Positions 24,543 to 32,599 of a stretch of 64,000 nt of DNA are shown here, piece by piece. The notes beneath the pieces were generated by a model. That model was not told the DNA's origin. It worked only from the letters and a program-made list of their open reading frames with translations, and made no database searches. The translations under genes and the position numbers were made by a program. Position 1 is the first letter of the stretch, and the number at the start of each line of letters is the position of its first letter. Source of the stretch: Paenibacillus_S sp043945595 (GTDB lineage Bacteria > Bacillota > Bacilli > Paenibacillales > NBRC-103111). The DNA lies in assembly GCF_043945595.1 (NCBI RefSeq), contig NZ_JBIFNP010000001.1:4340001-4404000 (forward strand). Direction: 5' to 3'.

Positions 24543-25778
24543 CTATTGGACGACCCAGTTGCCTTTGCGGAACACCGGCTCAACCGTACCGTCCGGCAGC
24601 TCGCCGTCAATGTCCAGCTCGGCGGAGCCGACCATAAAGTCGACATGTGTCAGGCTGACGTTGGCTCCGGCGGCAAGCAGCTCTTCCTTCGTCATGGACG
24701 TGCCGTTCTCCAGCGTGAACGGGTAGGCGCTGCCGACCGCGAAATGGCACGACGCGTTCTCATCGATCCCTGTATTGTAAAATACGCGGTTCAGGTTGGA
24801 GATCGGCGAGTCGTGCGGCACGAGCGCCACCTCACCCAAATAGCTTGCGCCTTCATCCGTCTCGAACAGCGCCTTCAAATATGGCTCGCCCAGCTTGGCC
24901 GTATATTTCACGATGCGCCCCGCCTCGAAGGTCAATGTAAATTGGTCGACAAGCCGTCCGTTCAGGTTCAGCGGCTTCGTGCTTGTAACCGTACCTTCTA
25001 CACCGGTCCGCTTAGGCATGGTGTACACTTCCTCAGTAGGCATATTCGCGACAAAATAAACTCCGTCGTCGTTCGTCGTGCCGCCGCCGTGCCACACATG
25101 CCCTTCCGGAAGCTCCACCGACAGATCGGTGCCCGGCGCTTTGTAGTGCAGCCTTGTATATTTCTTCTCGTTCAGGATCGTCTTGACGCTCTTCAAGCGT
25201 CCGATATGCTCTTCCCAAGCGGTGATCGGGTTCTCCCGGTCTACCCGGTTCATCCGGAAAATCGTCTCCCACATCACCGGTACCCGCTCTTCCTCGGGCA
25301 GATCTGAGAATACTTTGGACGCCCAGGCCCGGGTCGGAGCTTTGACGAGGCACCAGCTGAACTTCTTGTTACGGACATAGCCTTGGAACTTGGCTCTGGC
25401 GACCGCAGCCGCTTTCGTGGCAGCTGTGACTTTATCGGAATCGATGCCCTGATACAGCTCCGGATCCGGCACCTTAATGTTCAACAAGGCGCCTCCGCCT
25501 TCAGCCAGCTTCTCCATCGTTGGAGGAATCCACTCAGGATAATAGGCGAAGGTGCTTTCCTCCGCATACTGGAACCGGTTTCTCGTCACCTGCTCGTCAT
25601 CCCAATTGACCTGCACGTACTTGGCCCCTGCCTGATAAGCCTTCTTCACTACCTGACGGGTAAATTCCGCCGCCTCCAACGGGGATTCGACAAACAGGAT
25701 CTGGCCCGGCTGCAGGTTGACCCCCACCCGAACGACCAGCTCCGCATATTTTTCCAGGCTTTGTTCAAACGAACTCAT
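24543..25778 (-). CDS. M29-family aminopeptidase (AmpS type)
   Basis: About 411 residues; a broad-specificity metalloaminopeptidase of the cytoplasm. Signature regions: VRVGVNLQPGQILFVESPLE at the N-terminus, EGHVWHGGGTTNDDGVYFVA, ANMPTEEVYTMPKRTGVEG and NASCHFAVGSAYPFTLENG with candidate metal-binding Glu and His residues, and a C-terminal HVDFMVGSAELDIDG. ATG at 25778 follows AGGAGGAATAAAG; a longer frame lacks a binding site. It stands 40 bases downstream of tenA on the same strand. Confidence 0.93.
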   Translation of the reverse strand: MSSFEQSLEKYAELVVRVGVNLQPGQILFVESPLEAAEFTRQVVKKAYQAGAKYVQVNWDDEQVTRNRFQYAEESTFAYYPEWIPPTMEKLAEGGGALLNIKVPDPELYQGIDSDKVTAATKAAAVARAKFQGYVRNKKFSWCLVKAPTRAWASKVFSDLPEEERVPVMWETIFRMNRVDRENPITAWEEHIGRLKSVKTILNEKKYTRLHYKAPGTDLSVELPEGHVWHGGGTTNDDGVYFVANMPTEEVYTMPKRTGVEGTVTSTKPLNLNGRLVDQFTLTFEAGRIVKYTAKLGEPYLKALFETDEGASYLGEVALVPHDSPISNLNRVFYNTGIDENASCHFAVGSAYPFTLENGTSMTKEELLAAGANVSLTHVDFMVGSAELDIDGELPDGTVEPVFRKGNWVVQ

Positions 25779-25819
25779 CTTTATTCCTCCTATGATCGTC
25801 TTATCGTGCTGTCTGAAAG

Positions 25820-26494
25820 TTAGTTGTCCGACGGCCACATCGTTTGATGGTAGGCCATGTCCCAGAACATATATTCAAATCGGGTCGTATGCAGGAAGAT
25901 CTCCTCCAGCCGGCGGCGCTCCGCTTCGGAAGCGCCGCCGGCCAGCTCATCCATCAGCCCGATACACCACTTGGCGAGCGAACCAAACTCCTCGGAGCTG
26001 TACATCCGGACCCATTCCCCGTAATACTCATGCTCGGCTGCGCCAGGAATCCGGTTCAGCTCCGTCCCGATATCCCAATAGCTCCACATGCAGGGCAGCA
26101 GCGCCGCTACCAGATGAGACAAGGGGCCGTTCTGCGCTGCATGGAGCATATAATGCGTGTAGGCCAGCGTCACCGGAGACGGCTTGGCGGCTTCCAGCTC
26201 CGCCTCGGAAATGCCGAATCGGGCGGCATACGTCCGGTGCAGCGACATCTCCTCGTTCAGCGTTGAATCCAGCAGCGAGGCGAAGATGCCCATCGTCTTC
26301 AAGTCGGAGGCTTTCACCGCGCCCAAAGCGAACAGCTTGGCATAATCGATTAAATATAAGTAGTCCTGTATCATATAGAAGCGGAATTTATCGAGGTCAA
26401 GCGTGCCCTTCCCCATGTCCACAATAAAAGGGTGCTCTTGGTTTTTGCGCCAATCCGCCTTGAACTTGGCATACAAATGCTCCGTAAACTTCAT
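25820..26494 (-). CDS. tenA: Aminopyrimidine aminohydrolase (thiaminase II, TenA)
   Basis: About 224 residues. TenA hydrolyses aminopyrimidine breakdown products of thiamin to hydroxymethylpyrimidine for reuse. Typical parts: HPFIVDMGKGTLDLDKFRFY, MIQDYLYLIDYAKLF, LLPCMWSYWDIG, the Cys of AKWCIGLMDEL and the final Glu in TRFEYMFWDMAY. The ATG overlaps the stop of the upstream ylmB-type gene (ATGA), so the two are translationally coupled, which supports the salvage role. Confidence 0.94.
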   Translation of the reverse strand: MKFTEHLYAKFKADWRKNQEHPFIVDMGKGTLDLDKFRFYMIQDYLYLIDYAKLFALGAVKASDLKTMGIFASLLDSTLNEEMSLHRTYAARFGISEAELEAAKPSPVTLAYTHYMLHAAQNGPLSHLVAALLPCMWSYWDIGTELNRIPGAAEHEYYGEWVRMYSSEEFGSLAKWCIGLMDELAGGASEAERRRLEEIFLHTTRFEYMFWDMAYHQTMWPSDN

Positions 26495-27766
26495 TTTCTC
26501 GTATGCCCCCATTCATAGATGAATTGCAGTATCACCTTCGTAAACTGGACCAGCTGCTCAATGGAAAGCTGCTCATTGACTGCGTGCGCATGCGCCAGAC
26601 TGCCCGGTCCATAGATCGCGGCCGGAATGCCGGCGTCCCCGAACCATCCGCCGTCCGTTACCGTAGGCGAGACATCTACCTCCGGCTGCCGCCGGAAGAC
26701 ACTCTCATGCGCATGCATCAAGGCTTGGGTTCCCCGATGCTGCGGATCGACCTCGAGCGCCGGGAAAATTTCGCCCCGGTCCTCGATCATGGATGAACCG
26801 CCCCAGCGGAACTCCGGCGGGTTTTCCCTTAGCCACGGATCGGCTGCAGCCACGCTGAGGATATCGGTCCTCAATTTCACGGATGACCTGCTCATGCGTC
26901 TCATTCGGATAGAAGTGGACGGTGATCCACAGCCGGCACTCATCCGCGATAAAGGCCGCATGCCTGCCGCCTTCAATCACCGCAGGATTGATCGTGTTGG
27001 CCCCCGGCGCGACGCCCGGATAGCTCTTCATGACCGCCCAGTGACGTTCCAGCTCCTGCAGTCCCTGCTGAACCTTCATCATCTTCTCGATCGCGCTGGC
27101 ACCGAACAGCTTCCCGCCCGGATGGATCATATTTTTCCGCGTCGCATCGTGATGCGTCTGCTTGCTCTTCACCGTAATCCATCCGGTGATGACGCCGCCC
27201 TGGCCCTGGATATGCAGGTCGCTCGTATCGACGACGACGGCAAAATCCGCGGCATATCCGCGCTTGCAGCATTCCAGCGTCCCCGCCTCGCCGACCTCTT
27301 CGCCGATGACGGATTCAAACGTGACGTCCCCTGGCAGCCGTATGCCCGCTTCATGAAGCAATTGAAGCGCGAACAGCGCGCCCGCCAAGCCCCCTTTCAT
27401 ATCCGAAACGCCGCGGCCGATAATCTTCCCGTCTCTGACGATCGGCGTGAAGGGGTCTTTTTCCCACGGCTCGTCCTCGCTTACCTCCGCTACGTCGATA
27501 TGCCCATTGATGATCAGGCTCTTGAAACGGTCCGGTTCGGTACCTTTCAGCACGCCTACCACATTCGGATCCCCTGGGTAAACGTCCCATTGGTCCACGT
27601 CGCATCCCATGTCCCGCAGCATGGAGGCGATAAACCGCTGCGCTTCCTCCGTATTTCTTGCAGGCGGCGACGGCGTCTTGAAGCGGACCAGCCGCTCCAG
27701 CAGCCCGATCAGCTCTTCCTGACGACGGTCTACCTGCTGAAGAAGGCCTTCCAGCCTCTCGTTCAT
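26491..27766 (-). pseudogene. ylmB: YlmB-like formylaminopyrimidine deformylase (M20 fold), one frameshift
   Basis: ArgE/DapE-type zinc hydrolase of about 424 residues after correction. Metal-site motifs: LIINGHIDVAEV, GRGVSDMKGGLAG, SVIGEEVGEAGT and, near the end, GPGSLAHAHAVNEQLS. Its coupling to tenA points to the B. subtilis YlmB activity that deformylates N-formyl aminopyrimidine in thiamin salvage, rather than acetylornithine deacetylation. Near 26861-26864 one extra base shifts the frame: EIEDR is followed in the next frame by ILSVAAADPWL. Sequencing error and real mutation cannot be separated here. No TPP riboswitch is visible upstream. Confidence 0.82.
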
Positions 27767-28071
27767 AGGCTCTTCTCTCCTCCCCTTAACCCTGAAAATA
27801 AAAATACGCCGTCCTTCGTTCCGGACAGCCGTGTCTATGTAGGTTCACTTGCGCAGAAAGATAGCCTATAGCAATACTGTAAAACCAAGCTGGCCGGCCT
27901 CATGCACGTAAAATTTTAACATACAGGCCCGGTCAATACAAACAAACCGTTCCCCTGGGCGCCATTCTGTGCTTTAATAGAATTTGGGCGCATAAGCACC
28001 GTAATACAGCGCTTCCTTATGTATGCAATAGATGTGAATAGGAACTGTTCAACCAGATAGGAGCTGCACTT
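27767..28071. other. Divergent gap between ylmB and a DMT transporter gene
   Basis: About 305 bases. A hairpin (GCCGTCC-ttcgttcc-GGACAGC) lies near 27810-27832. I looked for thiamin or other riboswitch motifs and saw none; the rest is presumably the two promoters. Confidence 0.4.
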
Positions 28072-29022
28072 GTGGACAAATCATACCGATGGATTTACCT
28101 GGTCCTTGCTTTTGTAGTCGCCTCATGGGGACTCAATATTGTTATGGTCAAATACTTGACCGAAACCGCGCCGCCTTTTCTGGTCGCTGCCGTCCGGATG
28201 CCTCTCGCCGGTCTCGCGCTGCTGCCGTTCGCCTATCGCAGGTACGGCTGGTATAAGCCGACGGCCAAGCAATGGATGCTGCTGATCATGATCGGCATTA
28301 CCTCGATCTTCTTTCACCAGCTGTTCCTTGCCTCCGGCGTCGTCACGACGACAGCCACCAATGCCTCGCTCATTCTCGGCCTCAATCCGCTGACAACCGC
28401 GCTGCTTGCCGCTTTGTTCGTCGGAGAGAAAATGAGCTGGCGCCTGTTTCTCGGCATTATGGCCGGATTTACCGGCGTTGTGATTGTCGTTCTCTCCAGC
28501 TCGGCGGATGCGGCTATCGAAATGTCCGGAATGGGCGACCTGATCATGGTTTTGTCGATGCTCGCCTATGTCGTAGGCGGACTGCTGATCAAAGCGATCT
28601 CGGGAACGAATATTCCCACACTGGTCACCACAGCATATTCCACTATTATTGGAGGCATTATGCTGAATATCGGAGCCTTCATCAAATTCGGCCCGACGGC
28701 TTACAGCAGCATTCATTTTAACGGAACGGGCTGGCTCGTCATGCTGATGTCCGCCTGGATCGCTTCTTCCCTCGGGACGCTCGGCTGGAATCACGGCATT
28801 AAGCTGCTGGGGGCCAATAAAACGGCCATGTTCATCAACGGGATGCCGTTCGCCAGTATGATCGGGGCGGTGCTGTTCCTGCATGAACGCATCCACTGGA
28901 TTCATCTGCTTGCCTTTGTGCTGACGACGGCGGGAATTGTGATCGGAACGTATCAGGTGAAGCCTAAGCCGCCGGCCGCCCCGCAGAAGGGCGCCGTTAT
29001 TTCAGGCTCAAGCAAGCTCTAG
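28072..29022 (+). CDS. EamA/DMT-family transporter
   Basis: 316 residues with ten predicted membrane helices in two EamA halves (N-terminal half from YLVLAFVVASWGLNIVMVKY, second half from GDLIMVLSMLAYVVGGLL). Drug/metabolite exporter superfamily; substrate unknown. GTG start at 28072 preceded by AGGAG nine bases upstream. A terminator lies about 100 bases after the stop, behind a fragment of repeat A. Confidence 0.9.
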   Translation: MDKSYRWIYLVLAFVVASWGLNIVMVKYLTETAPPFLVAAVRMPLAGLALLPFAYRRYGWYKPTAKQWMLLIMIGITSIFFHQLFLASGVVTTTATNASLILGLNPLTTALLAALFVGEKMSWRLFLGIMAGFTGVVIVVLSSSADAAIEMSGMGDLIMVLSMLAYVVGGLLIKAISGTNIPTLVTTAYSTIIGGIMLNIGAFIKFGPTAYSSIHFNGTGWLVMLMSAWIASSLGTLGWNHGIKLLGANKTAMFINGMPFASMIGAVLFLHERIHWIHLLAFVLTTAGIVIGTYQVKPKPPAAPQKGAVISGSSKL

Positions 29023-29045
29023 CATAAGCTTCTCTCTCCGGAGGC

Positions 29046-29119
29046 CGGATTTCGACAGCGGCTGCAAGAGGTTATTCCAACGAAGCGTCACATATATTCA
29101 GGGGTTCTTCAACAAGCTC
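29046..29119 (+). repeat. Right-end fragment of repeat family A
   Basis: CGGATTTCGACAGCGGCTG and the terminal TTCAACAAGCTCA align with the right third of copies 1 and 3 (CGGATTTCAACAGCGGCTG and TTTCTCGACAAGCTCA), with about 70 bases of diverged similarity between. The left two thirds are missing. A strong hairpin follows four bases later, as at other copies. Confidence 0.65.
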
Positions 29120-29122
29120 AAC

Positions 29123-29158
29123 AAGCCGGCCTACAATTAGGCCGGCTCGTTCTATTTT
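29123..29158 (+). terminator. Terminator of the DMT transporter gene
   Basis: AAGCCGGCC pairs with GGCCGGCT over an 8-base loop, followed by a T-rich tract (CGTTCTATTTT). Confidence 0.75.
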
Positions 29159-29179
29159 GCGTCAATGCTGCCGTTATTG

Positions 29180-29653
29180 CTATCGCTTAGGCTGAATACA
29201 TTTCAGCAGGCAGCCGATAGTGGCAAGATGCATCGTCTCGTGAACAAAGGTGAAGTTAAACAGCTCACCGGCCGTCTCAAAGCGCAGCGGCCCAAAGACC
29301 ATCGGCTCAGGCAGCCGGGCATCCAGCAGATGCGGGTCCACTTCGGCTATGCGGTTCAGCTGTGCCGACATATATTGAACCAGCTCTTCTTTCGTCGGCG
29401 GGGATACCTTCCAATCCGACGGCTTCGTCCCTGAGGCGAATAAGCCTGCATAATGCTCCGGAAGCTCCGAATTGAACGGAATCGCCATCGCCAGGAAGAA
29501 ATCGAGGGTTACGAGCGTATGACCTGTATTCCAGCGGATCGTATTGCTGAAGCCTTCCGGCTGCGAGTCGAACAGCTCCTCGGGGATGGCCTCCACCTGT
29601 TGAAGAAGCAGGCTGCGGACGGTTTGGGCAGTGCGGATGATCGTTTGAGACAT
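29180..29653 (-). CDS. DinB-like four-helix protein
   Basis: 157 residues of the DinB/YfiT-like putative metalloenzyme superfamily. His residues at the expected metal positions: TIRWNTGHTLVTLDFFL and FTFVHETMHLATIGCLL near the C-terminus, with a further site in the first helix missing or unclear. Family members include bacillithiol-dependent S-transferases, but the substrate is not predictable. AAGGAGATG lies ten bases before the ATG. Confidence 0.85.
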   Translation of the reverse strand: MSQTIIRTAQTVRSLLLQQVEAIPEELFDSQPEGFSNTIRWNTGHTLVTLDFFLAMAIPFNSELPEHYAGLFASGTKPSDWKVSPPTKEELVQYMSAQLNRIAEVDPHLLDARLPEPMVFGPLRFETAGELFNFTFVHETMHLATIGCLLKCIQPKR

Positions 29654-29754
29654 GGACGAACATCTCCTTTTCCTATGTGTGGTGGTGTTGACATGGCTAT
29701 CATACCTGCCGATTCACTGCCAGCACCACGCTTTTCACTGCCAAACGGTGCCAC

Positions 29755-30969
29755 TTACGCCGTTTCTTCCTCTTTTTTGGGCACCATCGCGTATTTTTCC
29801 TTCAAGGACAGAGCGACAAGCTTGGCCGCCGCATTCTGCCAATTGTACAGCGTCCGCTCGGGGACATAGGTGCGAAGCCAAGCCAGAGCCTCACGGGAAG
29901 CCGCATCCAGGTGCTCCTCCGTATATCGCAGACTGTAAGGCTTGACTCCTATCACATAGGGAAAATAAAGGGCGTTGTAATACTTCCATTCATCCGAGGT
30001 GCCGAACGCTTCATCGCTCCTAGGCTTCAATTGAACGATGCATTCGAGCAGCGCGGATTTCAGCTCATTCGCCCGCTCCAGCACTTCATCCGTGCCGCCC
30101 CGCTCCCTGATTCGCCGGCTGATCCATTCCATCTGCGTCAACGGGCTCGTAGCCAGACGCTGCAAATCGCCGAAGTGGCTCAAAGCGCGCCGGGTATAAC
30201 GGAACAGATCCTCCTCTTGGATTTCCTCGGACGCGGCCTCTTCATCAATCCGGGTCTGAATCTGCTCGACCAGCCGCAGACGGCTTCGCTCCTCCCGCAA
30301 GCCGGGAAAAGAGACAAAAGCAATCCGGCCCAGCAGCGCGCGAAGCGAAGACAAGCATACCTGCACTGCGATGGATACCGCCAGACTGGCCAGCAGCAGG
30401 ATAAGCGTCGTAAACTGCAGGCCTGCCTGCCAGAATATAACCAGCGCGACCTGGCCTGAGAACAGCAGCGTGAAAAATACCGTATAGTCCAGGGAACGAA
30501 AAAAATCCGGCAGCCAGCTTTCCCCCTGCGCTTTAATTTCTTTTACAGCGACCCAGCCGGCCAGCAGCGCCAGCAGCACGCCGCCCGCAAGGCGAAGGAG
30601 CATACTCCAAGCGGAAAAAGAAGGAATGAGGGCTAACCCAAGCAAGCAGCAGGTATAACCGATGAACAGTCCTACCGGCTTCCGTAGAATCTGGTAGGGC
30701 CTGCCCTGGCTGTCGTCCCTGCTTTTCCAGAGAAGCATGGCAAAGCCAAGGAACGAAAGGCACGCAGCGGCCGTTTGAAGCGCAAGGAGAACCGTTCCCG
30801 CAAGCTCTGTCCCGGCCAAGGGCATCAGAACCGCCGCCCCCAAGCCGAAGGCATAGACCAGAAGACCGGCTCCGGCAGCAGCCATGCTTCTGTTGCGGAG
30901 ATCCCGCTGAAGCAAATACATGCCGAACCACAATAGAAACGCATAACCTAATACAAGTGAGATGAACAA
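29755..30969 (-). CDS. Large membrane protein, unknown function
   Basis: 404 residues. The N-terminal 230 residues contain about seven hydrophobic segments (from MFISLVLGYAFLLWFGMYLL); the C-terminal 170 are soluble and helical, ending in a Glu/Lys-rich tail, and contain DEWKYYNALYFPYVIGVKPY and a C-terminal WLRTYVPERTLYNWQNAAAK. I recognise no family; the architecture resembles a sensor with a cytoplasmic output domain, which is only inference. Confidence 0.7.
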   Translation of the reverse strand: MFISLVLGYAFLLWFGMYLLQRDLRNRSMAAAGAGLLVYAFGLGAAVLMPLAGTELAGTVLLALQTAAACLSFLGFAMLLWKSRDDSQGRPYQILRKPVGLFIGYTCCLLGLALIPSFSAWSMLLRLAGGVLLALLAGWVAVKEIKAQGESWLPDFFRSLDYTVFFTLLFSGQVALVIFWQAGLQFTTLILLLASLAVSIAVQVCLSSLRALLGRIAFVSFPGLREERSRLRLVEQIQTRIDEEAASEEIQEEDLFRYTRRALSHFGDLQRLATSPLTQMEWISRRIRERGGTDEVLERANELKSALLECIVQLKPRSDEAFGTSDEWKYYNALYFPYVIGVKPYSLRYTEEHLDAASREALAWLRTYVPERTLYNWQNAAAKLVALSLKEKYAMVPKKEEETA

Positions 30970-31169
30970 GGCAGCAAACTCCTTTCCGACCGGCGCAGCA
31001 AAAGCGCCTCATCCTTTTATGGTAACACAGATGGGAAAAGGTGGGAACGGAGGAGGGTTTGAAAGAGCAGAAGAGAAACGGAGGCTTCCCCTTCCCCGGT
31101 GGCTTCTTAAGCAATTGCATGTATAATAAGAAGACCGGATACATATTAAGGCGATAAGGGTGATCGACA

Positions 31170-31376
31170 TTGGATTTCACACTGGATAAGATCGAAGCGA
31201 AGGTTGAATTTTTCCAAGGCTATGATTTAAAGGCGCTGGAACGCCAAATCGAGCAGCACATCGATTTGAACAAAGCGCTGCTGCTGGAGGTGCATTCGGT
31301 GCAGCATCAGGTTACCTTCGACCTGAATGCCAATAAAATGCTGTACACGGCTCTTGTCCACTTTAAACTTAAATAA
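31170..31376 (+). CDS. DUF2536 (YrzA-type) small protein
   Basis: 68 residues: MDFTLDKIEAKVEFFQGYDL, ALERQIEQHIDLNKALLLEV, ending YTALVHFKLK, matching the compact alpha/beta fold of small Bacillus proteins annotated DUF2536. TTG start at 31170 with AAGGGTG upstream. Function unknown; a second small gene follows after 22 bases, probably cotranscribed. Confidence 0.7.
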   Translation: MDFTLDKIEAKVEFFQGYDLKALERQIEQHIDLNKALLLEVHSVQHQVTFDLNANKMLYTALVHFKLK

Positions 31377-31398
31377 ACATGTAAAGAGGTGCTTTGAT

Positions 31399-31572
31399 TT
31401 GAAGCTTTATGTTGTCATCTCCCTGCGGGAGGAAGAAATGGAGAACGTTCTCGTCACGGCGGAGGAGGAGAAAGCGCTGGCGGCCACGACCGCCGATTTC
31501 GACGATTGCGACGCTTTGTTCCTGGAGGTATGGGAAGACGGGGCCAAGATTGACGATTATCGGCTTCAATAA
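31399..31572 (+). CDS. Small acidic protein, unknown function
   Basis: 57 residues (MKLYVVISLREEEMENVLVT and an acidic Asp/Glu-rich second half), TTG start seven bases after AAGAGGTG. No family recognised. It directly precedes a cluster of interspersed repeats. Confidence 0.6.
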   Translation: MKLYVVISLREEEMENVLVTAEEEKALAATTADFDDCDALFLEVWEDGAKIDDYRLQ

Positions 31573-31597
31573 AACCGTCCTTTAACGGCAAAAATCC

Positions 31598-31612
31598 CCC
31601 CACAAAGTGGGG
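31598..31612 (+). repeat. Solitary hairpin of repeat family B
   Basis: CCCCACAAAGTGGGG, identical to the first hairpin of family B, lies directly left of repeat A copy 3; the full family B copy begins directly right of that repeat. The 14 bases CCCACAAAGTGGGG thus occur as a direct repeat on either side of the A element. Confidence 0.85.
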
Positions 31613-31839
31613 CCAGGCTGTCGAGAAAGCCTTTTCTAAGTGAACCATGAGTACCAACGCAGGTGGGGTATCCAAGCTTACGAAGCCCGTTTTTCTACGA
31701 AACACGCTTAGTTTACGTCCGCCTTTGAAATACGTGAAAATACCTTCAAATCTAATCCAATTCACGGATTTCAACAGCGGCTGGAGGAGGATACCCCACC
31801 GGAGTATCACACAAATTCTGGGTTTCTCGACAAGCTCAT
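31613..31839 (+). repeat. Interspersed repeat family A, copy 3
   Basis: 227 bp, from CCAGGCTGTCGAGAAAGCC to GGTTTCTCGACAAGCTCAT, same orientation as copy 1 and about 90 percent alike by eye. The GGTGGGGTATC/GATACCCCACC stem is intact; ACGTGAA pairs with TTCACGG with one mismatch. Flanked by direct repeats of a family B hairpin, as if inserted into a B element. Confidence 0.9.
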
Positions 31840-31899
31840 CCCACAAAGTGGGGCTTAGGCTTCGAAGCGGACTCAGGTACTTTGCGGGGACCCCGAAAA
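31840..31899 (+). repeat. Interspersed repeat family B, copy 3
   Basis: CCCACAAAGTGGGG, then CTTAGGCTTCGAAGCGG and ACTCAGGTACTTTG, then CGGGGACCCCGAAAA; full-length copy with intact CTTCGAAG palindrome. Confidence 0.9.
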
Positions 31900-31930
31900 T
31901 TTATAATTCTGATATGTAAAAGTAAAAAAA

Positions 31931-32135
31931 GCCGCTCCATCTGCGGAGCGGCCACTGAGAAACGAGCGGAGCGTGCGGAAACGTTCTGTAGAAGCGCAAA
32001 CGCTCGCCTTTGTCCCCGGATTTCAACCGCTAAAAGCGGAAGAAAATGAAAGAAATTCGGGGACAACCGCGAATCGTAAGCATGTTCCGTACGCGCAGCA
32101 AGGAGTTTTCAGCGGCCTCATCTGCAGATGGCCGG
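31931..32135 (+). repeat. Interspersed repeat family C, copy 1
   Basis: About 205 bp of strongly structured sequence. Stems visible: GCCGCTCC/GGAGCGGC at the left end; TTGTCCCCG pairing with CGGGGACAA; CCGCT-aaa-AGCGG inside; and GCGGAA pairing at a distance with TTCCGT. The second copy at 37564-37769 has the same length, and arms of these stems differ between the copies in ways that preserve pairing. Lies 100 bases after the stop of the minus-strand DUF6509-type gene. Confidence 0.82.
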
Positions 32136-32236
32136 CCCCTTTTGTCCGCCCGCAAAGCTATGGGCATCGGCATTCAAGTCAATGCCCGGCTGTGCGCGGC
32201 GGGATTATTTTATCAACTGCACTAAGCTTCAGGTGC

Positions 32237-32534
32237 TTATTGCTCCGCCTCGGCTACATGCTCCTTACAGAAAGCATCCACCTGCTGAAGCTCTTCCTCT
32301 TCCAGGTCAAAATCAAGATACCGCTCTTTGCCCCGTTCATAAAGCTCATACTTCACAATGCCCGTGCGGGCCTCATCTACAAGGTAAATGACGCGTATAT
32401 ACAACCCGTTCTCGGAGTACAATTCATCGTCTTCCTCAACCTCGATATCCAGCAAAAATTCATACCGCTTCCCGGCAAGAATGCCGAAAGCGGCCCTTCA
32501 CAAATTCCACACTGTAATCGGTAATCGTTAGCAT
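32237..32534 (-). pseudogene. DUF6509-like small acidic protein, frameshifted
   Basis: ATG at 32534 with GGAAGGATG upstream reads MLTITDYSVEFVKG, then the frame is lost near 32490-32495; in the neighbouring frame the protein goes on as FGILAGKRYEFLLDIEVEED, ELYSENGLYIRVIYLVDEAR and an acidic C-terminus ending HVAEAEQ. About 98 residues in all. Conserved small Bacillus-type protein of unknown function. One extra base explains the break. Confidence 0.65.
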
Positions 32535-32599
32535 ATTATCATCCTTCCTTCTTCCTTATTATACATAAAAACCGGGGGAAGAAAAGAAAGGGCATGCGG

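Noticed and set aside
27767..28071. TPP riboswitch before ylmB-tenA
   Set aside because: The conserved CUGAGA and the second thi-box portion were not found on the minus strand.
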